In this document: in pieces, positions 26,426-35,146 of the stretch
How the letters are laid out: each line of letters starts with the position of its first letter
How positions within the stretch are numbered: position 1 is the stretch's first letter
Origin: Anaerolineales bacterium
Lineage (GTDB): Bacteria; Chloroflexota; Anaerolineae; Anaerolineales; Villigracilaceae
Length of the DNA stretch: 64,000 bases
Assembly: GCA_026928255.1 (NCBI GenBank)
Contig: JAIXKJ010000008.1
Coordinates: 597,298 to 661,297 of the forward strand
Reading direction: 5' to 3'
The notes under the pieces: generated by a model
The model's database searches: none
What the model saw: only the letters and a program-made list of their open reading frames with translations
Told to the model about the DNA's origin: nothing
Program-made: the position numbers and the translations under genes

Positions 26426-26808
26426 GCTTCGAGGTAATAATCTTTCAGGGCGAATAGGTCAATCAAAATGATGACGTCCAACAAAGCGACGAGGACGAAG
26501 ACAAAATCTAAAACGCCGAAAATCGTATAAAGCAAATGTCCCGCGGCGATGACGGCGCAGAGAATCAAGGTCAGTTTTTCGCGGCGTTCGACGATGCGCG
26601 CGCCGTACAAAAGGACGACGACCATAAACACAAAAAAGATGCCGACCAGCGCCGAAGCCCAACCATTTTTGTCCGCCGCCATTTGGTAAACGTAGTACGC
26701 GCCGAGCGCCGCCCAACACGCGGCGTTGACGCGAAACAAAAGTTTGGCGATGAATAGGCGCGTCTGCATTTTGCCGTTATCTTGCGTTTTTTTTCTTTTG
26801 CGAGTCAT
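26422..26808 (-). CDS. Small four-helix membrane protein
   Basis: A 128-residue protein with a basic N-terminus (MTRKRKKTQDNGK) and four hydrophobic segments: near FIAKLLFRVNAACWAALGAY, ALVGIFFVFMVVVLLYG, LTLILCAVIAAGHLLY and FVFVLVALLDVIILIDLFAL. No family is recognised. RBS GGAG lies upstream of ATG 26808. It is coupled to the DUF115 gene (ATGA) and 2 bases after the SDR stop, so it is part of the polysaccharide operon. It could be a membrane partner of a glycosyltransferase. Confidence 0.6.
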   Translation of the reverse strand: MTRKRKKTQDNGKMQTRLFIAKLLFRVNAACWAALGAYYVYQMAADKNGWASALVGIFFVFMVVVLLYGARIVERREKLTLILCAVIAAGHLLYTIFGVLDFVFVLVALLDVIILIDLFALKDYYLEA

Positions 26809-26809
26809 G

Positions 26810-27565
26810 TTACTCCGTGCTTAAGCGCGCCGTCGCGCCGCCGTCCACGATGATGGCTTGCCCGGTCATAAACGAGGAACGTTCGTTGTCGGCGAGGAAG
26901 CGAATCGCTTCGGCAATTTCCTGCGGTTCGCCCACGCGCCCGTTGACCGTCTTGCGCGCGAGGTTGTCCAAGCGCTCCCACACGTCGCCCGCGCCGACAT
27001 GCCCGCGCGCGAGTCCGTCGCGTAACATGGGCGTGTCCACCGCGCCGGGCAAAATAGCGTTGACGCGAATATTATCGGGCGCAAACTCGATGGACATGGC
27101 GCGAGTTAGCGCCAGCAGGCCGCCTTTGGACGCGGCGTAGGCGGCGATGTTGGCTGACGTCTGCACCGCATGCACGGACGAGACGTTGACAATCGCGCCG
27201 CCTCCGCCGGCCGCCAAGAGCGGATGCGCCAGTTTGACTCCCAAAAAGACCGAGCGCAAATTAGCCGACATGACCGCATCCCACTCTTCGACCGACGTTT
27301 GCATGAGCGGCTTGGCGACTTGCAGCGCCGCGTTGTTGACCAGCGCGTCCAGCGAATCGGTCAGCGATTTGACGCGCTCGAAAATCGATTCGATTTCTTC
27401 GGGATGCGAAATGTCGGATTGGACGAAGAGTCCGTTTTGCGGAAAGTCCGCGCCAAACGGGCTGCGATCCACGCCGACGACGCGCCAGCCGTTTTGGGCG
27501 AAGAGAGCGACGACGGCGCGTCCAATTCCGCCCGCCGCTCCGGTGATGAGCATGGTTTTTGTCAT
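26810..27565 (-). CDS. SDR-family oxidoreductase
   Basis: A 251-residue classical short-chain dehydrogenase/reductase. The NAD(P)-binding motif is TGAAGGIGRAV, NNAALQ is present, the active-site pair is YAASKGG with an upstream Ser (NVSSVHA), and the C-terminal MTGQAIIVDGG is typical. The start is taken at ATG 27565 (MTKTMLITG); a longer frame to 27589 adds eight residues not seen in the family. It is the first gene of the long minus-strand operon reaching 17187. It may modify a sugar nucleotide; the substrate is not known. Confidence 0.82.
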   Translation of the reverse strand: MTKTMLITGAAGGIGRAVVALFAQNGWRVVGVDRSPFGADFPQNGLFVQSDISHPEEIESIFERVKSLTDSLDALVNNAALQVAKPLMQTSVEEWDAVMSANLRSVFLGVKLAHPLLAAGGGGAIVNVSSVHAVQTSANIAAYAASKGGLLALTRAMSIEFAPDNIRVNAILPGAVDTPMLRDGLARGHVGAGDVWERLDNLARKTVNGRVGEPQEIAEAIRFLADNERSSFMTGQAIIVDGGATARLSTE

Positions 27566-27674
27566 GCGCCAATTGTACGTTGAAATCAAAATTTTATCCG
27601 CGCCATTTGCAAATTTATTCCGTTGGCGTTAATATTCTTTTCTTTCAAAAAAGAACGCTCTTTTAAGGATTCAA

Positions 27675-29309
27675 ATGACCTCTCGCTTTTCCGAGTTTTT
27701 TACCCAACGCCTGCTGCGCGGACTTAATCGCCGCGTTAACAATTTCAAAATTGCGACCGTCTCGCGTCTGGTAGCGCGCCGCTCCCCGCCGCCGAGCGGC
27801 GCGCCAGTCGTCTTCTTCAAAGCCTCGTCGGGCATTGACGACCTTTCATGGAACAGCGGATTTCATCTGCTGGCTTCGTGGGCGTTGCGCCTGCGCGGAG
27901 TTCCCGTCGTTTACTTTGCCTGCCGCGCGGGCATGAGCAAATGCGTCTTGGGAACGAACCGCGAAGACCCATATAAAGAAATGCCTTGCAAATCGTGCAT
28001 CGCGCAATCGAAGGCGCTGTACGCGGGCGTCCCCGCTCTGGCGAAGGATGAAGAAAAAAGCGCGGCGGTTGATTGGTTTACTTTTCAGCGCAACGCGGAA
28101 TTGGAAAACGAAATTTCCAACTTAAGCGTGGACGAACTCTCGCGCGTCGTTTACCGCGATTTGCCGCTCGGCGCGTTGTGCCTGCCCGCGCTGCGCTGGG
28201 TTTTGCGTGTCCACCATTTGGCGGACGACGCGACGACGCGCTATTTGCTGCGCGAGTACATTTTGTCCGCGTGGAATGTGGCGCAAAAATTCGCGCAACT
28301 TTTGGATGAGACTCAGCCGCGCGCGGTGATCGTCTTCAACGGGCAATTCTTCCCCGAAGCGACGGCGCGGCACGTTGCCCTCAAACGCGGATTGCGCGTC
28401 ATCACCCACGAGGTCGGTTTGCTGCCCGCCACCGCCTATTTCACCGACGGCGAAGCCACCGCCTACCCGATTAAAATTCCCGACGAGTTTGAACTCAGCG
28501 AAGCGCAAAACGCCAAACTAGACGCTTACCTTGCCAAGCGCTTCAAAGGCGATTTCACCATGGCGGGCGTCAAATTTTGGGCGGACATGAAAGGTTTAGA
28601 CGAAGCCTTTTTGCAAAAGGCGGCCGGCTTCAAACAAATTGTCCCCATCTTTACCAACGTAATTTTTGACACCAGTCAGCCGCACGCCAACACCGTTTTT
28701 GACGACATGTTCGATTGGTTAGATTTAAGTTTGGACGTCGTCAAAGAACACCCCGAAACGCTGTTTGTCATTCGCGCCCACCCCGACGAGTTGCGAGTCC
28801 GCAAAGCCAGCCGCGAAACCGTCGGCGGCTGGGTCGAGGCGCGCCAAGCGGACGCTTTGCCGAACGTCGTTTTTATCGCGCCAAACGAAACGCTCAGTTC
28901 CTACGAGTTGATTCTCAAATCGAAATTTGTCATGATCTACAACTCGACCATCGGCTTGGAGGCGTCGCTGATGGGCGCGGCGGTTTTGTGCGCGGGCAAG
29001 GCGCGTTTTACGCAATACCCAACCGTCTTCTTCCCGCAGACGCAAAGCGAAACGAGACAAATGATGGAAGAGTTTTTAGCGGCGGAGAAGATTGCAGTCC
29101 CCGCCGAGTTTCAGCGCAACGCGCGGCGCTTTTTGTATTATCAACTGTATAAAACGTCGCTGCCGTTTGGCGATTTCTTAGGCAAGTCCATTCGCCCCAG
29201 CGAGTCGACGTTGAAGACCTTCCCTTTGAGCGCTTTGCAAAAGTCGGCGGCGCTTCAAACTTTTTTGGAAGGCGTCTTAAACGGCGGAGATTTTTTGTTG
29301 AACGAGTAA
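27675..29309 (+). CDS. Capsule-biosynthesis-like protein (GT-B type)
   Basis: A 544-residue cytoplasmic protein. The first half holds FKASSGIDDLSWNSGFHLLA and a Cys cluster (CRAGMSKCVLG, then MPCKSCIAQ). The second half has the features of capsule polysaccharide synthesis proteins and GT-B enzymes: VIRAHPDELRV, VVFIAPNETLSSYELI and MIYNSTIGLEASLMG (the nucleotide-sugar side). These motifs recall KpsS-type, Kdo-related proteins, but the link is weak. Start ATG 27675 with RBS AAGGA; the gene is divergent from the operon beginning with the SDR. Possibly it is the linker or nonulosonic-acid transferase; this is inference. Confidence 0.65.
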   Translation: MTSRFSEFFTQRLLRGLNRRVNNFKIATVSRLVARRSPPPSGAPVVFFKASSGIDDLSWNSGFHLLASWALRLRGVPVVYFACRAGMSKCVLGTNREDPYKEMPCKSCIAQSKALYAGVPALAKDEEKSAAVDWFTFQRNAELENEISNLSVDELSRVVYRDLPLGALCLPALRWVLRVHHLADDATTRYLLREYILSAWNVAQKFAQLLDETQPRAVIVFNGQFFPEATARHVALKRGLRVITHEVGLLPATAYFTDGEATAYPIKIPDEFELSEAQNAKLDAYLAKRFKGDFTMAGVKFWADMKGLDEAFLQKAAGFKQIVPIFTNVIFDTSQPHANTVFDDMFDWLDLSLDVVKEHPETLFVIRAHPDELRVRKASRETVGGWVEARQADALPNVVFIAPNETLSSYELILKSKFVMIYNSTIGLEASLMGAAVLCAGKARFTQYPTVFFPQTQSETRQMMEEFLAAEKIAVPAEFQRNARRFLYYQLYKTSLPFGDFLGKSIRPSESTLKTFPLSALQKSAALQTFLEGVLNGGDFLLNE

Positions 29310-29320
29310 CGTCGGGCAAG

Positions 29321-29373
29321 GCGAATTGAACGAACGTATAAAATTTCGCAAATATTTTTTTCGCGCAATTCGC
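29321..29373. terminator. Inverted repeat between convergent genes
   Basis: GCGAATTG (29321-29328) and CAATTCGC (29366-29373) enclose an AT-rich loop with a T-run. It lies between two convergent genes (ends at 29309 and 29398) and may act as a weak two-way terminator. Confidence 0.3.
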
Positions 29374-29397
29374 ATTAACTCAAAATGACAACGCGAA

Positions 29398-30006
29398 TTA
29401 ATCTTTCAGCGTAATATATTTTTTCTTCTTTAACTTCTGGCGCGGATTAATTCCCGCCATTCCCGCAAAGGCGGATTGAATGGCTTGCATGTCGGCGTCG
29501 GCGTCGTCTGTCGGGTAAAAGGTTTCGCCGAAATGGACGACCTTTCGGACGCCGTCCACTTTTGCCATGACGATCGGAATGCCCGCGCTTTTGGCGATGT
29601 GATAAAAACCGCGCTTCCACTCATGGACGTGATAGCGCGTCCCTTCGGGGGCGATGACTAAAATAAACTCGTCTTCTCGATTGCAGACTTCGACCATCTG
29701 CTCGATCAACCCGCTGGATTTTTTCCTGTCTACGGGCACGCCGCCGCACCAATAAAAAAACCAGCCGAGCGGATTCGTGAACAACTCAATTTTCGCCATG
29801 TAGCGCGTGCTAATTTTTAGGCGGAAGATAATGCCGAGAAAAAGCAGAAAATCCCAATTGGAGGTGTGCGGCGCGCCGATGACGATATATTTTTTCAAAT
29901 CGGGCGGAGCGCCGTCCACGTTCCAGCCGACGGAACGCATAATTCCGTTGCTGACGGCGCGCAAAATCGGGCTGACGACGGGCGTGTTAAAGATGGTATT
30001 TTTCAA
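29398..30006 (-). CDS. 1-acylglycerol-3-phosphate acyltransferase-like protein
   Basis: A 202-residue PlsC-family acyltransferase. The catalytic HX4D motif is HTSNWD (residues 48-53, in GAPHTSNWDFL), and the substrate-binding motif is APEGTRYHVHEW. It is shorter than PlsC (about 240), with no clear TM helix at the N-terminus, matching the small AGPAT-like proteins of polysaccharide clusters. It may acylate a glycan lipid carrier or a phospholipid. The gene is convergent with the capsule-type gene and divergent from the GT2 at 30072. Confidence 0.8.
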   Translation of the reverse strand: MKNTIFNTPVVSPILRAVSNGIMRSVGWNVDGAPPDLKKYIVIGAPHTSNWDFLLFLGIIFRLKISTRYMAKIELFTNPLGWFFYWCGGVPVDRKKSSGLIEQMVEVCNREDEFILVIAPEGTRYHVHEWKRGFYHIAKSAGIPIVMAKVDGVRKVVHFGETFYPTDDADADMQAIQSAFAGMAGINPRQKLKKKKYITLKD

Positions 30007-30054
30007 GAGAAATCCTAATTGGGCGAATGGGAGCGACGGCGAAATTATAACCTT

Positions 30055-30060
30055 TATAAT
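30055..30060 (+). promoter_or_regulatory. -10 element before the GT2 operon
   Basis: TATAAT lies 11 bases upstream of ATG 30072, so a transcript would have a very short leader. No good -35 box. Confidence 0.3.
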
Positions 30061-30071
30061 AGGCGCAACTT

Positions 30072-31016
30072 ATGGAAATCCCTAAATCCTGCTCGCTCGT
30101 CGTGCGCGCTTATAACGAAGAAAAACACATCGGACGTTTGCTCGAAGGCGCGCGCCGCCAAACCGTCGCCGACGCGGAAATCATCCTCGTCGACTCTGGC
30201 TCGACCGACGCGACCGTCGCCGTCGCCGAATCCTACGGCGCGAAGGTCGTCCGCATTCCGTCGGCGGAGTTCACCTTTGGGCGTTCGCTCAACTTCGGCG
30301 TCCGCGCCGCGACGCGCGAGTTAATCGTCATCGCCAGCGCGCACGTTTACCCCGTTTATCCCGATTGGCTGGAAACGCTCTTGCGCCCCTTTCAAGACGA
30401 AAGCGTCGCGCTGGTTTACGGCAAACAGCGCGGTTATGAAAAATCGAAATATTCCGAGATTCAGATTTTCCACCAATGGTTTCCCGACGCGAGCGACCCT
30501 CGTCAGGCGACCGCGTTTTGCAACAACGCCAACGCCGCCATTCGCAAAAGTCTGTGGGAAAAACACAAGTACGACGAAACGCTGACCGGGCTGGAAGATC
30601 TGGCGTGGGCGAAGTGGGCGCAGGCGCAGGGCGGCGCAATCGTCTACGCCGCCGAAGCGGAGATTGTCCACGTCCACAACGAGACGCCGCGCGGCGTCTT
30701 CAACCGTTACCGCCGCGAGGCGATGGCGCTGCGCCGCATCTACCCCGAAACGAACTTCAACTTCTACGATTTCATGCGCCTGACCGCCGCCAACATTTTC
30801 AGCGACTTGTGGCACGCCGCGCGCGAAAAAACGCTGCTCAAAAACTTCGCCTCCATTTTTTGGTTTCGCTTCATGCAGTTTTACGGGACGCGCGTCGGAC
30901 ACCGCGAGACCAGTTTGGTCACGCCGCAACTGCGCGAGACTTTTTACTACGCCCGCGAGCGCAAAAAGAAAAACGAAAACAAACGCGACGTGCCGCCCAT
31001 TCGCTACGAGGATTGA
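30072..31016 (+). CDS. Glycosyltransferase family 2
   Basis: A 314-residue GT-A enzyme. The N-terminal SLVVRAYNEEKHIGRLLEGA and LVDSGSTDATVAVA motifs, and CNNANAAIRKSLWE in the second half, are those of rhamnosyltransferase-like GT2 enzymes. A catalytic-base segment TGLEDLAWAKWA is visible. It probably adds a sugar to a lipid-linked intermediate. It heads a plus-strand group with the cytidylyltransferase, the dehydrogenase and a polytopic protein. Donor unknown; RBS weak (AGGCG). Confidence 0.85.
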   Translation: MEIPKSCSLVVRAYNEEKHIGRLLEGARRQTVADAEIILVDSGSTDATVAVAESYGAKVVRIPSAEFTFGRSLNFGVRAATRELIVIASAHVYPVYPDWLETLLRPFQDESVALVYGKQRGYEKSKYSEIQIFHQWFPDASDPRQATAFCNNANAAIRKSLWEKHKYDETLTGLEDLAWAKWAQAQGGAIVYAAEAEIVHVHNETPRGVFNRYRREAMALRRIYPETNFNFYDFMRLTAANIFSDLWHAAREKTLLKNFASIFWFRFMQFYGTRVGHRETSLVTPQLRETFYYARERKKKNENKRDVPPIRYED

Positions 31017-31045
31017 CAAAGAGAGTTGTGCGATAAAATATCAGC

Positions 31046-31714
31046 ATGAAACTCGCCGCCCTTGTGCCCATGCGTCATCACAGCCAGCGCGTGCCCGGCA
31101 AAAACTACCGCCCGCTGGCCGGCAAGCCGCTCTTCCATCACATTTTGGAAACGCTGCGCGCCGTGCCTGAAATTGACGCCATCCTCGTGGACACCGACTC
31201 CGAACCGATACTCGACGACCTGCGCCGCCACTTCCCCGACGTTCGACCGCTTCGCCGCCCCGAACATCTGCGCGCCGACGACGTCCCTATGAACGAGATT
31301 CTGTTGTACGACACCGCGCAGGTCAACGCGGATTTTTATCTGCAAACGCATTCGACGAATCCGCTGTTGAGAAGCGAAACGCTTCAAGCGGGCATTCAAA
31401 AATTTTTTGCGGAATATCCTAAATACGATTCGTTGTTCTCCGTTACCCGTTTGCAAACGAGATTGTATTTTCAAGACGGCAAGGCAATCAACCACAATCC
31501 GCGCGAACTGTTGCAAACGCAAGACCTGCCGCCCGTTTACGAGGAAAATTCTTGCATGTATCTTTTCACGAGAGAAAACTTGCAACGCAAAAAACACCGC
31601 ATCGGCGACTCGCCGCTGATGTTTGAAATCCCTGCCGAAGAGGCCTGGGACATTGACGAAGAATTTGATTTTGAAATCACCGATTTTTTGATGAGGAAGA
31701 GACTCAACCGATGA
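31046..31714 (+). CDS. Acylneuraminate cytidylyltransferase family protein
   Basis: A 222-residue CMP-sugar synthetase. The nucleotide-binding N-terminus LVPMRHHSQRVPGKNYRPLAGKP is the RxxSxRxPGKN motif of NeuA/KdsB-like enzymes, followed by LQTHSTNPLLR. These enzymes activate nonulosonic acids or Kdo as CMP sugars. It is distinct from the fused NeuA at 35147-36373, so two different acidic sugars may be activated. It has an ATGA overlap with the dehydrogenase gene, implying joint translation. The activated sugar is not known. Confidence 0.82.
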   Translation: MKLAALVPMRHHSQRVPGKNYRPLAGKPLFHHILETLRAVPEIDAILVDTDSEPILDDLRRHFPDVRPLRRPEHLRADDVPMNEILLYDTAQVNADFYLQTHSTNPLLRSETLQAGIQKFFAEYPKYDSLFSVTRLQTRLYFQDGKAINHNPRELLQTQDLPPVYEENSCMYLFTRENLQRKKHRIGDSPLMFEIPAEEAWDIDEEFDFEITDFLMRKRLNR

Positions 31715-32664
31715 AATACGCCGTCTTATTAAGCGCGCCGTACATGCTGCCTTTTGTCGAGCGCTTTCGTCCCGTTTTTGAAAAATACGACATCGAATTA
31801 ATTCTGCCCGACGTGCAAGAGCGCATGGAAGAAGCGGACATCCTGCGCTACGCCGCGCAATTCGACGGCACAATTTGCGGCGACGACCGTTACAGCGCGC
31901 GCGTCATCGAAGCCTGCGCTCCGCGCTTGAAGGTCATCTCCAAATGGGGCACAGGCGTGGATTCAATTGACGCGGCGGCTTGCGCCAAATTTAACGTCAA
32001 ACTCGGACGCACGCCGAACGCCTTTACCACTCCCGTCGCGGACACGGTCTTAGGCTACATCCTCGCCTTCGCCCGCCGTCAGCCGTGGATGGACAAAGAG
32101 ATGAAAAACGGCAAATGGGAAAAAATCGCGGGCAGAACCTTAAGCGAATGTACGCTGGGCGTGATCGGCGCGGGCAATATCGGCAAAGCGGTAACGCGCC
32201 GTGCGCGCGCCTTCGGCATGAAAGTCTACGGCGCGGATATCGCCGACGTGGATCACGTCTTTGTCGGCGAGACGGGCATCGAGATGACGACGCTCGAAAA
32301 CCTGTTGCGCCAATCCGATTTTGTCTCCGTCAACTGCGACCTCAACCCGACTTCGCATCACCTCGTCAACGCCGACACGCTGGCGCTGATGAAGTCCGAT
32401 GCGATTCTCATCAATACCGCGCGCGGGCCAATCGTGGAAGAAAAAGCCCTTATCGCCGCATTGGCTACGGGTCAGATTAGCGGCGCGGCGTTGGACGTCT
32501 TCGAGTTTGAGCCGCTGCCCGACGACAGTCCGTTACTAAAAATGGACAACGTCCTGCTTGCGCCGCACAATTCAAATTCCAGCCCGGCGGCGTGGGAGCG
32601 CGTGCATTGGAACACGATTAAGAATTTAGTCGAAGGGTTGGGGCTGACCTACAACGCGCCATGA
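31711..32664 (+). CDS. D-isomer-specific 2-hydroxyacid dehydrogenase
   Basis: A 317-residue NAD-dependent dehydrogenase. The Rossmann motif is LGVIGAGNIGKAV, and the catalytic triad is in INTARGPIV (Arg), EFEPLPDDSPL (Glu) and LLAPHNSN (His). This is the SerA/PGDH-type fold, about 315 residues without an ACT domain. Its position downstream of a cytidylyltransferase and upstream of a polytopic protein, with ATGA overlaps at both ends, suggests a role in making an unusual acidic component of the glycan, for example glycerate-derived, rather than housekeeping serine synthesis (inference). Confidence 0.85.
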   Translation: MKYAVLLSAPYMLPFVERFRPVFEKYDIELILPDVQERMEEADILRYAAQFDGTICGDDRYSARVIEACAPRLKVISKWGTGVDSIDAAACAKFNVKLGRTPNAFTTPVADTVLGYILAFARRQPWMDKEMKNGKWEKIAGRTLSECTLGVIGAGNIGKAVTRRARAFGMKVYGADIADVDHVFVGETGIEMTTLENLLRQSDFVSVNCDLNPTSHHLVNADTLALMKSDAILINTARGPIVEEKALIAALATGQISGAALDVFEFEPLPDDSPLLKMDNVLLAPHNSNSSPAAWERVHWNTIKNLVEGLGLTYNAP

Positions 32665-34223
32665 AATTTATTCGCCGCGTTCTCCCCTGCCTTTTTTTAG
32701 CGGCGCTGACCGCGCTAACGCTCGACCTCGCCAACCCGCATTTTGACAAGCCCGCGCGCGACGGCGGATTTTTCCTTTACGCCGGCCAACAAATTTTGGA
32801 CGGCAAATTGCCCTACCGCGATTTTTGGGATTCCAAGGGTCCTGGCATTTTTTACGTCAACGCGCTTGGCGTCGGCTTGGGCGGCGGCTCGCGCTGGGGA
32901 CTTTGGGCGGTCGAATTTCTCTGCCTCTTCGCCATGTTTTGGATTTTGTACAAAGCGCTCGCCAAACGCTGGGGCGAAGGCGCGGCGCTCTTCGGCGCGG
33001 CGCTGGGCGGCTGGGGCTTGCGCGCTACGCTCGGCTACGGCAACTACACCGAAGAGTACGCGCTGCTTTTTAACGCGGCGGGCTTGGCGCTGTTTCTTTC
33101 CGCGCTGGATGAAAAGAAAACCGCTTGGAAGTATTTCGGCGTCGGCGCTTGCTTTGCCTTAAGTTTTTCCTTCCGCGCCAACAACATCGGCGGACTGTTT
33201 GCAATTCTCGGCGCGGCCTTTCTCTTCGACCTTTTCAAACGTAATTTTGCCGACGCAATCAAAAACGCGCTAATCACGCTGACGGGATTCGCCGCTCCGC
33301 TTTTGCTGTGGACTCTCTACTTCGCGTTGCGCGGCGCGGCACACGAGATGTTCTACGCCGCCATCCTTTTCAACTTCTCCTACGCCGCCGCGCAAGAACG
33401 CGAATGGCTAGACCTCTTCGGCGGCTTCGGCAAGTACGGCATGGGCTGGGTCGGCTGGTTGACGTTGGCGGCGTGGCTGCTCGTTGTCTTTCGCGTCTTG
33501 TCCAATTTCGCGCAACGCAAAGCGACGCGGCTCGACGCCTTCTTGCTGATTTGGTTTCCAATTGAAATTTTATTGAGCAACCTTTCGGGCAGAAATTTTA
33601 CGCATTATTACGCCAGTTGGATTCCCGCAGTGATATTTTATTGCGCGCTGGCTTTCGCAGACCTCTGGCGTTGGGCGTTTCACGTCCCCGCGCGCGAAGG
33701 CTGGACGGGCGCGATGACCGTCGCCGCTTCGTTGACTTTGCTCGTCGTCTTCTTCCTCGTCGCGCCGTCCGCGTGGACGCGCTACGCGCAGACCATCCGT
33801 TCGGGCGGCGGCGAGTACGCCGACCCCGTCGCCGATTACGTCCGCGAGCACAGCCAGCCCGAAGACGCGCTTCTGACTTGGTATCCCGAAATGGGCGTCA
33901 ACTTTATGTCGCGTCGCGTCTCGCCGGTCAAGTACCTTTACTATCCGCTTTTTCTTGGCGCTTCGCTGACGACGGACATCGAAGAAAGTTACTTCGCCGA
34001 TTTGACGCGCCGCCCGCCCGAACTGATTTTAGATTGCGCCCGCTCCGTAGACGCGATTCCCTCGCTCGACCTCGCAACCCGCGAAGAGCAATTTTCCACG
34101 CCCGGCTTAAAAAGAAAGATGTACATTCACCCCCGCATGAACGACATCTTTGATTTCGTCGAAGCCCGCTACGCGCTGGAAACGACGCTTGATTCGTGCC
34201 TGATATTTCGCTTAAAGAAATAA
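32661..34223 (+). CDS. GT39-like polytopic membrane glycosyltransferase
   Basis: A 520-residue membrane protein with about 10 TM segments. The first outer loop DGGFFLYAGQQILDGKLPYRDFWDSKGPG has the acidic first-loop residue and LPYRDFWDSKGP motif of GT-C/GT39-like enzymes. A C-terminal soluble region starts near residue 380 and includes YADPVADYVREH and LTWYPEMGVNF. It probably transfers a sugar from a polyprenyl-phosphate donor on the outer face. The ATG overlaps the dehydrogenase stop (ATGA). It is convergent with the NeuB gene with a gap of one base. Confidence 0.78.
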   Translation: MKFIRRVLPCLFLAALTALTLDLANPHFDKPARDGGFFLYAGQQILDGKLPYRDFWDSKGPGIFYVNALGVGLGGGSRWGLWAVEFLCLFAMFWILYKALAKRWGEGAALFGAALGGWGLRATLGYGNYTEEYALLFNAAGLALFLSALDEKKTAWKYFGVGACFALSFSFRANNIGGLFAILGAAFLFDLFKRNFADAIKNALITLTGFAAPLLLWTLYFALRGAAHEMFYAAILFNFSYAAAQEREWLDLFGGFGKYGMGWVGWLTLAAWLLVVFRVLSNFAQRKATRLDAFLLIWFPIEILLSNLSGRNFTHYYASWIPAVIFYCALAFADLWRWAFHVPAREGWTGAMTVAASLTLLVVFFLVAPSAWTRYAQTIRSGGGEYADPVADYVREHSQPEDALLTWYPEMGVNFMSRRVSPVKYLYYPLFLGASLTTDIEESYFADLTRRPPELILDCARSVDAIPSLDLATREEQFSTPGLKRKMYIHPRMNDIFDFVEARYALETTLDSCLIFRLKK

Positions 34224-34224
34224 C

Positions 34225-35106
34225 CTACGCATCCGACACGCGGCGCAATTTCTTCATCGAGCCTTTTTCTGATTCATAAACTTTCTTCACGCCGTTGCCT
34301 AATCCTGCCTCGATAACGCGGATGTATTTGACCAGCCGCTCAAACCCGCCCGGCTCGACGGAGGCGGCTTGGTCGCTGCCCCACATGGCGCGGTCGAGCG
34401 TGATGTGGCGCTCCACCGAACACGCGCCGAGCGCCACCGCCGCCGTCGACGGAATCAACCCGACCTCGTGCCCCGAATAACCGATGGGCGTGTTGGGAAA
34501 TTCTTTTCGCAGCGTTTCAATCATTTTAAGATTCAATTCTTCTGGCTCGCAAGGGTAGGCGCTGGTGCAGTGCATGATGAGGAGATTCTCCTCGCCGACG
34601 GCTTGCACGCCTTTGTGAATTTGCTCCATCGTGGACATGCCCGTAGAGATAATCAGCGGTTTGCCCGTCGCGCGGACGCGCTTCAACAAGCCGTGATCGG
34701 TCAGCGAAGCGGACGGGACTTTATACGCGGGCGTGTCAAACTGCTCTATAAAATCCACCGAAGGCTCGTCCCACACCGAAACCATCCAATCAATTTTCTT
34801 TTCTTTGCAATAGCGGTCAATTTCGCGGTACTGCTCTTCGCCAAACTCAACCTTGTAGCGGTAATCCAAATAAGTGATGTAGCCCCAGGGCGTTTCGCGC
34901 ATTTGCTTTTGCTGTTCGGGCGGCGTGCAAATTTCGGGCGTGCGCTTCTGAAACTTGACCGCGTCCGCGCCCGCGTGAACCGCCGCGTCGATAATCTTTT
35001 TCGCAATTTCCAAATCGCCGTTGTGGTTAATGCCGACTTCGGCGATGACGTAGGCGGGATGTCCGTCGCCTAATTTTCGATTTCCAAATTTAATTTCACG
35101 AGCCAT
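34225..35106 (-). CDS. neuB: NeuB-type nonulosonic-acid synthase without SAF domain
   Basis: A 293-residue NeuB-family synthase that condenses phosphoenolpyruvate with a hexosamine or hexose phosphate. The core TIM barrel is visible: YVIAEVGINHNGD, GADAVKFQKR, VPSASLTDHGLL, IISTGMS, LLIMHCTSAYP and GYSGHEVG. NeuB is usually about 345 residues with a C-terminal SAF/antifreeze domain; this protein stops after the linker at KKLRRVSDA, so that domain is absent. The start is ATG 35106, preceded by AGGAGAAAAT; a longer frame to 35169 is encoded by an intergenic repeat. It lies 40 bases downstream of the fused NeuA. Confidence 0.88.
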   Translation of the reverse strand: MAREIKFGNRKLGDGHPAYVIAEVGINHNGDLEIAKKIIDAAVHAGADAVKFQKRTPEICTPPEQQKQMRETPWGYITYLDYRYKVEFGEEQYREIDRYCKEKKIDWMVSVWDEPSVDFIEQFDTPAYKVPSASLTDHGLLKRVRATGKPLIISTGMSTMEQIHKGVQAVGEENLLIMHCTSAYPCEPEELNLKMIETLRKEFPNTPIGYSGHEVGLIPSTAAVALGACSVERHITLDRAMWGSDQAASVEPGGFERLVKYIRVIEAGLGNGVKKVYESEKGSMKKLRRVSDA

Positions 35107-35128
35107 ATTTTCTCCTATGGATTGTTTG

Positions 35129-35145
35129 CTGATAACTGATAACTG
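35129..35145. repeat. Degenerate heptamer repeat (CTGATAA)n
   Basis: CTGATAACTGATAACTG has period 7 and lies between neuB and the NeuA fusion gene. It resembles other small repeats at gene ends in the window. Confidence 0.6.
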
Positions 35146-35146
35146 C

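Noticed and set aside
31013..31039. TTGACA and TAAAAT as promoter of the cytidylyltransferase gene
   Set aside because: The spacer is only 15 bases and TTGACA overlaps the stop of the previous gene; not a convincing promoter.
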